The notes under the pieces are model-generated. The model was not told where the DNA came from and did not search any database. It worked only from the letters and a program-made list of their open reading frames with translations. Positions 1-6,950 of a stretch of 20,463 nucleotides of DNA are shown in pieces. A program made the position numbers and the translations under genes. The stretch comes from RGIG6291 sp964602275. Its GTDB lineage: Bacteria; Bacillota; Clostridia; TANB77; UBA1234. The stretch covers positions 1 to 20,463 of the forward strand of contig CAZRQF010000019.1 in assembly GCA_964602275.1 (NCBI GenBank), read 5' to 3'. The stretch's first letter is position 1; every line of letters begins with the position of its first letter.

Positions 1-31
1 GCAAAAAAAATATTAGAGATAGAGTAAAAAA

Positions 32-55
32 ATGCCGATTCGTCGGCATTTTTTT
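32..55. terminator. Intrinsic terminator of an upstream gene
   Basis: ATGCCGA (32-38) pairs perfectly with TCGGCAT (43-49) around a TTCG tetraloop, followed by a T-run and preceded by an A-run, so it could work in both directions. The gene it ends lies outside the window. Confidence 0.85.
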
Positions 56-63
56 ATTATGTA

Positions 64-93
64 TTGAAAGATTATGTTAATGTATGCTATAAT
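64..93 (+). promoter_or_regulatory. Promoter of the DHFR-like/nuclease pair
   Basis: TTGAAA (64-69) and TATAAT (88-93) are 18 bp apart, and TG at 85-86 gives an extended -10. An 8-bp palindrome TAGTACTA sits just downstream at 115-122 and could be an operator half, though no partner site is visible. Confidence 0.6.
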
Positions 94-144
94 ACCGTAG
101 ATGTAAATTTTATGTAGTACTAAAATAATGAGCGAGGTGATAAA

Positions 145-564
145 ATGAAACTTATTATTTGTGTTGATGAAAATAACGGTATGTTATTTAATCAAAGGAG
201 GCAATCAAGAGATAGAGAATTGATAAAACATATTAAAAATTTGGTGTGGGGAAAAAAGTTGTGGATAAGCAGTTTTTCTGAAAAATTATTTGAAGATGTG
301 TGCGAATATAGTTTGCTTGATAATGAAGCTTTTTCAAGTATGGGGAAAGAAGATTTTTGTTTTGTTGAGAATGTTTCGCCAAAAAGTTTGGAAGAGCAAG
401 TAGACGAAATAATATTGTATAATTGGAATAGAAACTATCCAGCGGATACATATTTTGATATTTGTCTAGATAATTGGCAACTTGTATCAGAAAATGATAT
501 AACGGGTTCTTCTCACGAAAATATAACACAGAGAGTTTACAGGAGGAAAAATAGCAATGAGTAA
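145..564 (+). CDS. Small DHFR-like protein of unknown function
   Basis: 139 aa, no signal peptide or membrane segment. I do not know its function. The N-terminus (LIICVDENNGM, residues 3-13) and the C-terminal third (DEIILYNWNRNYPADTYF, then W-x-LVSEN... ending VYRR) line up well by eye with the first strand and the last strands of dihydrofolate reductase, including the DTYF turn and the final RVYxR strand. The middle, which in DHFR carries the Trp/Asp active site and NADPH loops, is short or missing, so this may be a non-catalytic relative. I recall proteins of this size and type being auto-named ribonuclease Z; there is no HxHxDH metal motif to support that. Start ATG has GAGGTGA at 134-140. 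The stop overlaps the start of the nuclease gene by 8 bp, so the two are translationally coupled and probably work together, perhaps as nuclease regulator or partner. Confidence 0.75.
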   Translation: MKLIICVDENNGMLFNQRRQSRDRELIKHIKNLVWGKKLWISSFSEKLFEDVCEYSLLDNEAFSSMGKEDFCFVENVSPKSLEEQVDEIILYNWNRNYPADTYFDICLDNWQLVSENDITGSSHENITQRVYRRKNSNE

Positions 565-1528
565 ATCTAAAAAGCACAATTTTAATTTTAAACTTTTAAT
601 ATTGCTTGTTATTTTTTTGCTTGCAGTAGTTGGTGGTTCAAATAGTGAATTTAACAACGATAATCCTATTAAAGATGACCAAAGCATAGTTCAAAATGAG
701 TCACTTAAAGAAAATAGTGAGCATCAAATTAATGAAAATAAAGCAACAGATAATAAAACATTTTCGATAGATGATATACCGGCGTTTTCAAATTCGCCGT
801 ATGCAGTTATAAATGACAACATTCCGTATTTTACAAAGGAAGAATTAACTACTACTTCATACGAAAAGTACGGCGAGCTCGATAGCTTAGGTAGATGTAC
901 GATTGCTATTGCTAGCATTGGTAAAGAATTAATGCCAACAGAAGAGCGAGGTAATATAAGTAGTGTAAAGCCTACTGGTTGGCAGGTTGCTAAGTATGAC
1001 TTCGTAGATGGTAAATACTTATATAATAGGTGTCACTTGATAGGTTTTCAGCTAACAGGCGAAAATGCTAATGAACAAAATTTGATAACTGGTACAAGAT
1101 ATATGAATGTTCAAGGGATGCTTCCGTTTGAAAATATGATAGCGGACTACATTAAAGAAACTGGTAATCATGTGCTTTATAGGGTGACACCTGTATTTGA
1201 AGGCAATAATTTAGTTGCATCTGGTGTTTTGCTTGAGGCAAAGTCAATTGAAGATGATGGGGAAGGCATAGAATTCAATGTATATTGCTATAATGTCCAA
1301 CCTGGCGTAAAAATTGATTATTCAAATGGCAATAGCAATTTAGAAGAAGCTCAAAATAGTAATGAGAAAGAAGAAACATATATATTAAACACTAACTCTA
1401 AAAAATTTCATAAGCTGACTTGTAGCGGAGTGAATAATATAAGCGAAAAAAATAAAAGTGAATATACTGGTACTAAAAGCAATCTACTAATGCAAGGTTA
1501 CACGCCGTGCGGTAATTGTAATCCATAA
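557..1528 (+). CDS. Exported or membrane-tethered DNA/RNA non-specific endonuclease
   Basis: 323 aa. Residues 1-10 are basic and 11-27 form a hydrophobic stretch, a signal anchor or uncleaved signal peptide. An Asn/Glu/Lys-rich linker runs to about residue 75. Residues 80-250 resemble the EndA/NucA-type beta-beta-alpha-metal nuclease fold: the segment YNRCHLIGFQLTGEN (156-170) supplies the catalytic His160, in the place of the DRGH motif, and GTRYMNVQGM (179-188) supplies the metal-binding Asn184, with Glu192/Asn193 behind it. Residues 274-323 form a small C-terminal module (YILNTNSKKFH, Cys289, then YTPCGNCNP with Cys318 and Cys321); His285 plus the three cysteines could bind zinc. I know this module as a common C-terminal add-on of Bacillota surface nucleases. 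The RBS AGGAGG lies inside the end of the upstream gene. Likely role: degrading extracellular DNA/RNA for nutrients or uptake. Fold assignment is solid, substrate is inferred. Confidence 0.88.
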   Translation: MSKSKKHNFNFKLLILLVIFLLAVVGGSNSEFNNDNPIKDDQSIVQNESLKENSEHQINENKATDNKTFSIDDIPAFSNSPYAVINDNIPYFTKEELTTTSYEKYGELDSLGRCTIAIASIGKELMPTEERGNISSVKPTGWQVAKYDFVDGKYLYNRCHLIGFQLTGENANEQNLITGTRYMNVQGMLPFENMIADYIKETGNHVLYRVTPVFEGNNLVASGVLLEAKSIEDDGEGIEFNVYCYNVQPGVKIDYSNGNSNLEEAQNSNEKEETYILNTNSKKFHKLTCSGVNNISEKNKSEYTGTKSNLLMQGYTPCGNCNP

Positions 1529-1530
1529 CA

Positions 1531-1572
1531 AAAAAGCTACTAACTATGATAAAAAATAGTTAGTAGCTTTTT
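1531..1572. terminator. Bidirectional terminator between convergent genes
   Basis: A perfect 17-bp inverted repeat (1531-1547 with 1556-1572) with AAAAA at one end and TTTTT at the other. It serves the nuclease gene on the plus strand and the helical protein gene on the minus strand. Confidence 0.92.
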
Positions 1573-1576
1573 GAAA

Positions 1577-2011
1577 TTATAAATATTTTTTTAGTGTTTC
1601 AACGCTATCTTCCTGCATAACAACAAAATCATGTAAAATATTTTTTACATCTGGTGCGGCGTGCTCATTTTCGTTTATTAAACGCCTTCCTTCTATAATT
1701 CCCATATTTGTGCCTTGCATTAATAATTCTGAAAGTTTTGAAGTAGTTTCATCATTCATTGTTTTCATTTGAATGCCATACCAAGTCATCATTTTTGTCA
1801 TAGCACTTGTTTCATGAGGCTCTTTGTCACTATAATGGGAATATAGGTCGTTTACTCTTATGGCAATTTTTTTATATTTGCTATATTCAGTATCTAATAC
1901 ATCTTTAAAATTGCTATCCGTAACTTTATCAGAAACATAAGAAATTGCGTTCATACCCATAGTTGCACCTTTATTTACTTCATCTAAAATATTTAAATTT
2001 TGATTTTTCAT
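1577..2011 (-). CDS. Small helical protein, function unknown
   Basis: 144 aa, no cysteine, no signal peptide, no membrane segment. The composition and heptad-like spacing predict an all-alpha bundle: about residues 3-30, 33-60, 66-98 and 105-142. Segments such as GATMGMNAISYVSDKV (15-30) and LLMQGTNMGIIEGRR (96-110), with repeated small and Met residues facing one side, remind me of a widespread Clostridia protein family with a ferritin-like four-helix shape, but I see no clear di-iron ExxH pairs, so metal binding is not claimed. On the minus strand AGGAG sits 8 bases ahead of the ATG. It is a single-gene unit ending in the shared terminator at 1531-1572. Confidence 0.8.
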   Translation of the reverse strand: MKNQNLNILDEVNKGATMGMNAISYVSDKVTDSNFKDVLDTEYSKYKKIAIRVNDLYSHYSDKEPHETSAMTKMMTWYGIQMKTMNDETTSKLSELLMQGTNMGIIEGRRLINENEHAAPDVKNILHDFVVMQEDSVETLKKYL

Positions 2012-2102
2012 ATAAAACTCCTATTCTAGTAAAATGCTTACTATAAGTAGTATTTGTTGTAATTTTTAAAATATTCATTTTTTAAAATTTTTTACATAAA
2101 TA

Positions 2103-2153
2103 TTGACTATGCAAATATATTGTTATACAATTGTACTAGTACAGATAGTACAA
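2103..2153 (+). promoter_or_regulatory. ABC operon promoter with palindromic operator
   Basis: TTGACT (2103-2108), 17-bp spacer, TACAAT (2126-2131). A perfect inverted repeat TTGTACTA-N7-TAGTACAA (2131-2138 and 2146-2153) starts on the last base of the -10 and covers the transcription start. Size and position match operators bound by dimeric YtrA-type GntR repressors, and such a regulator is the last gene of this operon (5093-5441), so autoregulation is the simplest reading. Confidence 0.75.
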
Positions 2154-2187
2154 TAAGAAAAATTTTTTATACGAAAGGAGATAGCTA

Positions 2188-3084
2188 ATGATAAAAATTA
2201 CTAATTTAACTAAGACTTTTGAAGATAAAAAAGTCTTAGAAAATTTAAATTGCAACATAAAAACTGGCTCTATATATGGGCTAATTGGTGCAAACGGAGC
2301 AGGAAAATCTACATTACTTAGAATAATAATGGGAATTTTTAATAAAGATTCAGGCGAAGTTGAGATAGACGGAAAGTTAATAGACGATAATGAAGAACTA
2401 AAGCAAAAGCTAGCATTTGTGCCAGACGATTTATATTTCTTTAAAAACTATACTTTAAAAGATATGATTTTATTTTACAATAGTTTGTACAAAAACTTTG
2501 ACAAAGAATATGCTTTTAAGCTTGCAGAAAAGTTAAAGCTTCCACAAAATCAAAAAGTAAATACTTTTTCAAAAGGCATGAAAAGGCAAACGGCACTTCT
2601 ATGTGCTATTGCAACAAATGCTGATTACATATTCTTTGACGAAACATTTGACGGGGTAGACCCAGTAGTTAGAAACTTTTTGAAAAAAGTAATAGCAGAG
2701 CAAATGCAAAAGAAAGAAACTACCATTATAATGACAAGCCACAATTTAAGAGAGCTTGAAGATTTTTGTGATAATCTAGGCTTACTATATAAAGGCGGAA
2801 TACTATTTGAAAGTGAAATTGATTCATTAAAGACAAACATGTTTAAAATTCAAATTTCTTTAAACAAAGAATTTTCAGAAAAAGATTTTCAAAATTTTAA
2901 TGTATTGAGTTTTAAGAAAAATGGTAGTGTTGCTACAATTATTCTAAAAGGGGATAGAGAAAGCTACGAAAAAATTTTGAAAGAAATGAACCCAGTAATT
3001 TTAGATTTCTTGCCGTTAACATTAGAAGAGATATTTATATATGAAATGGAGGTGCTAGGATATGCATTTAACGAAATTATTTAA
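2188..3084 (+). CDS. ABC transporter ATP-binding protein (YtrB/BcrA type)
   Basis: 298 aa cytoplasmic ATPase. Walker A GANGAGKST at residues 34-42, variant signature FSKGM at 127-131 in place of LSGGQ, Walker B YIFFDE at 147-152, D-loop GVDP, and the switch His185 in MTSH. The Q-loop position carries FVPDD (78-82), with Asp where Gln is usual, as is common in this branch of small-exporter ATPases. Residues 215-298 are a C-terminal extension. RBS GAAAGGAG precedes the ATG. The 3' end overlaps the permease start by 23 bp. Together with the permease and the GntR regulator this resembles the ytr-type systems of Bacillota, which respond to cell-wall-active peptides in Bacillus; the substrate here is unknown. 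Confidence 0.93.
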   Translation: MIKITNLTKTFEDKKVLENLNCNIKTGSIYGLIGANGAGKSTLLRIIMGIFNKDSGEVEIDGKLIDDNEELKQKLAFVPDDLYFFKNYTLKDMILFYNSLYKNFDKEYAFKLAEKLKLPQNQKVNTFSKGMKRQTALLCAIATNADYIFFDETFDGVDPVVRNFLKKVIAEQMQKKETTIIMTSHNLRELEDFCDNLGLLYKGGILFESEIDSLKTNMFKIQISLNKEFSEKDFQNFNVLSFKKNGSVATIILKGDRESYEKILKEMNPVILDFLPLTLEEIFIYEMEVLGYAFNEII

Positions 3085-5077
3085 TTTTAAATATTTAATG
3101 CAAAACCTAAAAAAGTCAAAAGGACTTATAATTTTATTAACTTTGTTAGTACCAATGTTTACGAGTATAATGCTTATCCCGATTGACGAAATGTCTGCAC
3201 TTAGCTTTATAGAGCTTTCAATTGTAAATATAATAGGCATGTACATAATTCCAATAGTTTTATCTATGACACTATTTAATTATGTGTACAAAAAGAACAG
3301 CGTAGATTTTGTAGGCTCGATGCCTATTAGCAGAAAGACAATATTTTTAACTAATACATTTGGTGGTATTGCACTTATTTTAATTATGCAATTATTAAAC
3401 TTAATATGTACATTGTTTTTATCACAAGTATTAGATAGTATTATAATTTTTGCATCAATGGCATGGGATATATTTGTATTTTTTACAGTAGCGTATATAT
3501 TTGTATTTACAATTTCAAATTTAGCTATGAGTTTTTCAGGAAATAAATTTTCTGAGCTAGTTTCTATTTGTTTAATAACATTTTTAATACCATTTTTGAT
3601 GATGTCTTGCAAACTTTTAGACGATAACATCAATTATATACATGAAGAAGAAAATACAGAAATTACTAAAATGCAAATAGAAGATACAGTATATTACACA
3701 GCGCCTAGTTATTTTTTCGGATTGATAAACGGCGATAAATATGAGTATCATACAGAGTCAGTTGTTAAAATGTTAGTTTTAAGCGTAGTATATATCGTTA
3801 TAGGTTTATTATTATTTAAGCGAAAAAAATTAGAAATGGCAGGAGAATCATACGAAAACATCTGGATACATTTAGTTATAAAATTATTAACATTTACGCC
3901 ATTTATGTTTGTATTTTGTGCTATGGATAGCATAGATAGGTGGAATGTAGTACTACTTTTTGCTGCAATTTTAGCTGTATACTATTTTGTATTCGATTTA
4001 ATAACAAACAAAAAAATAAAATGGAAAATTTCAATACCTGCATTTATAATTTCTGCAATTTTTGTGTTTGCAATATATGAAGGCATTATACCTAAGTGTG
4101 GTAGCTTTGATATTAAAACTGTAAAAATAGACGATATTAAATCAGTATATATAGATTCGGTTTATGCCTCTGGAAATTACGGTTTAGATTTTGATTTGAA
4201 AATACAAGATAAAGACATAATAAACTTAATTACAACTTGTGATAATGAATATTATTCAAATATTTCATATGGAGAATCAAGTATAGAAATTACATATCCG
4301 TATGAAACAGAAACATATAGAGAACCAATAAAAATAGCAGATAAAGGTTCGAATGCTAAAATAAAGTTACAATTAAAAAATGGAAAAACTTATGAATATA
4401 CAACATATTTAAATAGCGATGTATATAGTAAGATATTTGAAAAGTACGGAAACAAAAAATGTAACATAGAAACATCTAACTTAGTTCCAGTTATAAATGG
4501 CAAAAAATTAAATAATACTGAAAAAACTAAAATTTTAGAAGCAATAAATAAAGATGTTCAAAATATTACATATGAAGAACTTTACAATATATATATGGGA
4601 GAGAAAGAACCATATAAACTATATATGTATAAGTATGAAAATCACAAATTGGTAAGAGCAAATATAGATCTTAGTGGATTTACTAATTTGCGTGCTGAGG
4701 TGGTAAAATTACAAAGAAAGCAAATGATAGCAAATTTTGAATCATATTATAATTTCTATTATGAAGATGATAATATTAAACTATTAGAATTATTAGAAAG
4801 ATATAATCCAGAACTTGCAAATCTTGATAATTCATATGAAGTTTCAAAAGACATTACATATGACATAATGTATAGTGCAAGAGATAGCATAAAAGAGTTT
4901 ATAAAAGCAGATGCAAATAAAAAAATAGACTTATCAAAGGAGTATATTATAATCAGTACTAATTATCCAAGAGATTATTACTATACAAATGATATAGACG
5001 GCTTTTATATGATTATTGCTAAAGCTTTTAATGCTGAAAATTATGACTACAATATAAAATTAAACGAAAATATATAA
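3062..5077 (+). CDS. ABC-2-type permease with large extracytoplasmic domain
   Basis: 671 aa. About nine hydrophobic segments lie between residues 17 and 340 (for example 17-38, 46-72, 94-120, 128-150, 160-180, 236-252, 269-286, 292-310 and 317-337). The cytoplasmic motif VGSMPISRKTIFLTN (about 83-97) is typical of ABC-2 exporters of the YtrC/D kind. Residues 340-671 are soluble, rich in Tyr, Asn and Lys, and probably face outside; related permeases carry a domain called DUF6449 there, but I could not verify the match. The start has GGAGGTG about 9 bases upstream, inside the ATPase gene, so the two are coupled. It should form the membrane pore for the ATPase at 2188-3084. Substrate unknown; the outer domain may sense or bind it. 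Confidence 0.88.
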   Translation: MHLTKLFNFKYLMQNLKKSKGLIILLTLLVPMFTSIMLIPIDEMSALSFIELSIVNIIGMYIIPIVLSMTLFNYVYKKNSVDFVGSMPISRKTIFLTNTFGGIALILIMQLLNLICTLFLSQVLDSIIIFASMAWDIFVFFTVAYIFVFTISNLAMSFSGNKFSELVSICLITFLIPFLMMSCKLLDDNINYIHEEENTEITKMQIEDTVYYTAPSYFFGLINGDKYEYHTESVVKMLVLSVVYIVIGLLLFKRKKLEMAGESYENIWIHLVIKLLTFTPFMFVFCAMDSIDRWNVVLLFAAILAVYYFVFDLITNKKIKWKISIPAFIISAIFVFAIYEGIIPKCGSFDIKTVKIDDIKSVYIDSVYASGNYGLDFDLKIQDKDIINLITTCDNEYYSNISYGESSIEITYPYETETYREPIKIADKGSNAKIKLQLKNGKTYEYTTYLNSDVYSKIFEKYGNKKCNIETSNLVPVINGKKLNNTEKTKILEAINKDVQNITYEELYNIYMGEKEPYKLYMYKYENHKLVRANIDLSGFTNLRAEVVKLQRKQMIANFESYYNFYYEDDNIKLLELLERYNPELANLDNSYEVSKDITYDIMYSARDSIKEFIKADANKKIDLSKEYIIISTNYPRDYYYTNDIDGFYMIIAKAFNAENYDYNIKLNENI

Positions 5078-5092
5078 GTGGGAGGGATTGAA

Positions 5093-5441
5093 ATGATTAC
5101 AATAGATTATCAAAGTAGAACTCCTATATATGAGCAGATTGTACTAGAAATAGAAAGATATGTTGTACTCGGCATCTATAAACCAAAGCAACAAATAGAA
5201 TCAATAAGAGAACTTGCAACATCACTTCGGAATAAATCCTAATACTGTAAAAAAAGCATATGACGAATTAGAGCGTAGAGGAACGATAAATACAATATCA
5301 ACTAAAGGAACTTTTATAGCAGACGATACAAAAAAACTATTAAAAAGTAAAATAGATGAAAAAATTAAAAAAATTCAAGAGGAAATTAAAGAGCTTGAAA
5401 AGCTAGGCGTTTCTAAGGCCGAAATACTAAAAATAATATAA
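5093..5441 (+). CDS. YtrA-type GntR repressor, interrupted by a +1 frameshift
   Basis: Start ATG at 5093 has GGGAGGG upstream. Frame 0 encodes 49 residues beginning MITIDYQSRTPIYEQIV and reaches SIRELATSL, the first part of a GntR winged helix, then CTT CGG AAT AAA TCC TAA stops it at 5240-5242. Skipping one base at 5228 (the C of CGG) continues GINPNTVKKAYDELERRG, the expected recognition helix, and runs to a stop at 5441. The restored protein is 115 aa, a normal length for YtrA-type regulators, ending in a coiled-coil dimerisation helix (about residues 78-115). Nothing else in it is damaged, so the protein is probably made or was lost very recently. It likely represses the operon through the palindrome at 2131-2153. 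Options: programmed or tolerated +1 frameshift at a rare CGG codon, a fresh null mutation, or a base-calling error. Confidence 0.85.
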
Positions 5442-5488
5442 AACGAAATTCTTTTTGTAAACTTTTTTGGATTTTTTTTGAAAAAAGG

Positions 5489-5517
5489 TTGACAAAATGC
5501 AAAAACCGTTGTAGAAT
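5489..5517 (+). promoter_or_regulatory. Strong promoter of the first tandem exported gene
   Basis: TTGACA (5489-5494), 17-bp spacer, TAGAAT (5512-5517). The stretch just upstream, T-run then GAAAAAAGG, is repeated before the second gene. I see no convincing terminator between the GntR gene and this promoter. Confidence 0.8.
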
Positions 5518-5814
5518 GAAAAAGCTTTAAGGATATTGCATCTGTCCTAGCAAATAATTTTGTAGGGAGTGAGTAATTAAAAGGTGCTTTTCAAGATGCA
5601 GTGTAGGTAAAAACCAAAAACGACGACTACAAATAGTAGGAGGAAAATTTCATGAAGAAGATTTTGTCCGTTGTGCTTGCGCTGGTGATGATGCTCTCTC
5701 TGTCCGCTGTTGCTTTTGCCGACGCCGCTGATGAAGTGGTCCACAATGGTACTTTGCCCGCCGAGAGCTCTCAGGATGTCAAGATTACCATTAATGGTCT
5801 GCATGCTGGTGGCG
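5515..5814 (+). repeat. 300-bp direct repeat, copy 1 (leader + signal peptide + N-terminus)
   Basis: From the end of the -10 box to codon 54/55 of the gene, this segment matches 6651-6950 with one difference (G5565 versus A6701). Sequence similarity falls off at once on the 3' side, at 5815/6951. Confidence 0.95.
5524..5651 (+). promoter_or_regulatory. Structured 5' leader RNA, copy 1
   Basis: About 128 nt of untranslated leader. It can fold into a three-way junction: P1 is 5533-5543 with 5594-5604 (11 pairs, two G-U); P2 is a hairpin at 5545-5567 with one bulge; P3 is AAAAG/CTTTT at 5579-5591 with a GTG triloop. Near the 3' end CTAC/GTAG (5627-5639) forms a small hairpin touching the AGGAGG ribosome site (5638-5643). 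It matches no riboswitch class I know. It may stabilise a highly expressed mRNA, as long leaders do for S-layer genes, or sense a ligand. Confidence 0.55.
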
Positions 5815-6371
5815 AAGACGATAACAAGAACCTGCCTTCTGAATATCATGTCCGTGTGAAGTGGGATGTTAAAGATGGTGTTTACAACGCCACCACAACT
5901 GACGGCAAGGATGGCTTCCAGAACTACATTTGGGATTGCACCACGCTTCAGTATCTGGTAAATTCCAATAACGATGCTACCGATGATGTGCGTAAGGGCA
6001 ACTGGGAAGTTACTCCTAAGGTTGCATTCGAAGTGACCAACGCTTCTACTCCTGACAAGAGCATCTATGTGTCTGCTTCCGTTAAGGGCACTAATACCTG
6101 GAAGAATCTCCTGAAGAGCACTTCTCTGGAAGATCAGAACACCGCTTTCGCTGTTCAGGAAGTTGAGCCCGTCAAGCTTGCTAACATGGGTACTGGCGTG
6201 AATTCTTACGAGCAGAACCTCGGCGCAGCTTCTCACAATGTTGAGGGCTACACCTATGTCCTGGATTGGAATTATGATGCTCTGAACGCAATTGCGCTGA
6301 CCACTCTGAAGAATGGTAGTGCTGCTCAGACGCTTACCAATACCTTCGTTGTGACCATTGCTCCGCAGTAA
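5652..6371 (+). CDS. Secreted protein, tandem paralog 1
   Basis: 239 aa. Signal peptide MKKILSVVLALVMMLSLSAVAFA with likely cleavage after Ala23. Residues 24-65 are a polar N-terminal segment identical to paralog 2 up to residue 54. From about 66 to 239 is a probable beta-sandwich domain with the marks W71, YIWDCTTLQY (92-101), TPKV (121-124), W150, VKLANMGTGVNSYE (174-187) and YVLDWNYDALN (202-212). Cys96 is the only cysteine in the mature protein. There is no LPXTG motif, lipobox or C-terminal membrane segment, so it is released or held by protein contacts. The same domain forms the last 134 residues of the 1355-aa surface protein downstream. GC is high (57% in 5701-5760) and Leu codons favour CTG, unlike neighbouring operons. 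Own promoter, leader and terminator; probably abundant. Function unknown; a shell, filament or adhesin subunit is a guess. Confidence 0.92.
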   Translation: MKKILSVVLALVMMLSLSAVAFADAADEVVHNGTLPAESSQDVKITINGLHAGGEDDNKNLPSEYHVRVKWDVKDGVYNATTTDGKDGFQNYIWDCTTLQYLVNSNNDATDDVRKGNWEVTPKVAFEVTNASTPDKSIYVSASVKGTNTWKNLLKSTSLEDQNTAFAVQEVEPVKLANMGTGVNSYEQNLGAASHNVEGYTYVLDWNYDALNAIALTTLKNGSAAQTLTNTFVVTIAPQ

Positions 6372-6411
6372 ATTTAAATTACTCGATAAACATTGCATAA
6401 TTTGTGCAATG

Positions 6412-6463
6412 AAAAGCTAATATAGCTTTTGGGTACCGATTTTAAATCGGTACCCGTTTTTTT
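6412..6463 (+). terminator. Double-hairpin terminator of paralog 1
   Basis: Hairpin one: AAAAGCTA/TAGCTTTT (6412-6419, 6423-6430). Hairpin two: GGGTACCGAT/ATCGGTACCC (6431-6440, 6446-6455), then G and seven T. A further small hairpin ATTGCA/TGCAAT lies at 6392-6410. The two-hairpin plan recurs after paralog 2. Confidence 0.92.
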
Positions 6464-6624
6464 GCATAAAAAAGATTTGCAAATTTTATTTTGGAATAAT
6501 TATAAAACTAATAATATAGTAACTTATAGTTTTAAAATATGGTACTTTCGGTGCTAATTTTAGAATATGCATCAAAAATAATATGTATTTTTATGCAAAA
6601 AAATGTATTTTTTTTGAAAAAGGG
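6464..6624. other. AT-rich spacer without a gene
   Basis: This is the middle of the 416-bp gap between the paralogs. It has about 10% GC at 6481-6540, no open frame, and only an imperfect inverted repeat TAAAACTA/TAGTTTTA (6503-6510, 6527-6534). I see no gene, insertion sequence or tRNA. The rest of the gap is the terminator before it and the promoter and leader after it. Confidence 0.7.
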
Positions 6625-6653
6625 TTGACAAAATATATTTAAGGTGCTAAAAT
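6625..6653 (+). promoter_or_regulatory. Strong promoter of the second tandem exported gene
   Basis: TTGACA (6625-6630), 17-bp spacer, TAAAAT (6648-6653). The spacer differs from copy 1, while both boxes and the flanking T-run/GAAAAAGGG are kept. Confidence 0.82.
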
Positions 6654-6950
6654 GAAAAAGCTTTAAGGATATTGCATCTGTCCTAGCAAATAATTTTGTA
6701 AGGAGTGAGTAATTAAAAGGTGCTTTTCAAGATGCAGTGTAGGTAAAAACCAAAAACGACGACTACAAATAGTAGGAGGAAAATTTCATGAAGAAGATTT
6801 TGTCCGTTGTGCTTGCGCTGGTGATGATGCTCTCTCTGTCCGCTGTTGCTTTTGCCGACGCCGCTGATGAAGTGGTCCACAATGGTACTTTGCCCGCCGA
6901 GAGCTCTCAGGATGTCAAGATTACCATTAATGGTCTGCATGCTGGTGGCG
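6651..6950 (+). repeat. 300-bp direct repeat, copy 2
   Basis: Matches 5515-5814 at an offset of 1136 bp with a single mismatch in the leader and none in the coding part. It ends inside codon 55 (GCA here, GAA in copy 1). Confidence 0.95.
6660..6787 (+). promoter_or_regulatory. Structured 5' leader RNA, copy 2
   Basis: Same three-way junction as copy 1: P1 6669-6679 with 6730-6740, P2 6681-6703, P3 6715-6727, and AGGAGG at 6774-6779. The only change (A6701 for G) lies in P2, and the helix still forms by shifting the bulge. Confidence 0.55.

Noticed and set aside
145..564. Ribonuclease Z
   Set aside because: The protein is 139 aa and has none of the metallo-beta-lactamase metal motifs; any such name would come from automatic transfer.
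5585..5609. Upstream mini-ORF in the leader (GTG...ATG CAG TGT AGG TAA)
   Set aside because: No ribosome site at a proper distance, and the bases are accounted for by P3 and P1 of the predicted fold.
5524..5651. c-di-GMP riboswitch or T-box in the paralog leaders
   Set aside because: The conserved cores of c-di-GMP-I/II and the T-box AGGGTGGNACCGCG are absent, and no terminator or antiterminator pair follows.
5515..6950. Direct repeats as ends of an insertion element or as a CRISPR array
   Set aside because: Only two copies, 300 bp long, each part of a gene; no transposase, terminal inverted repeats or regular short spacers.
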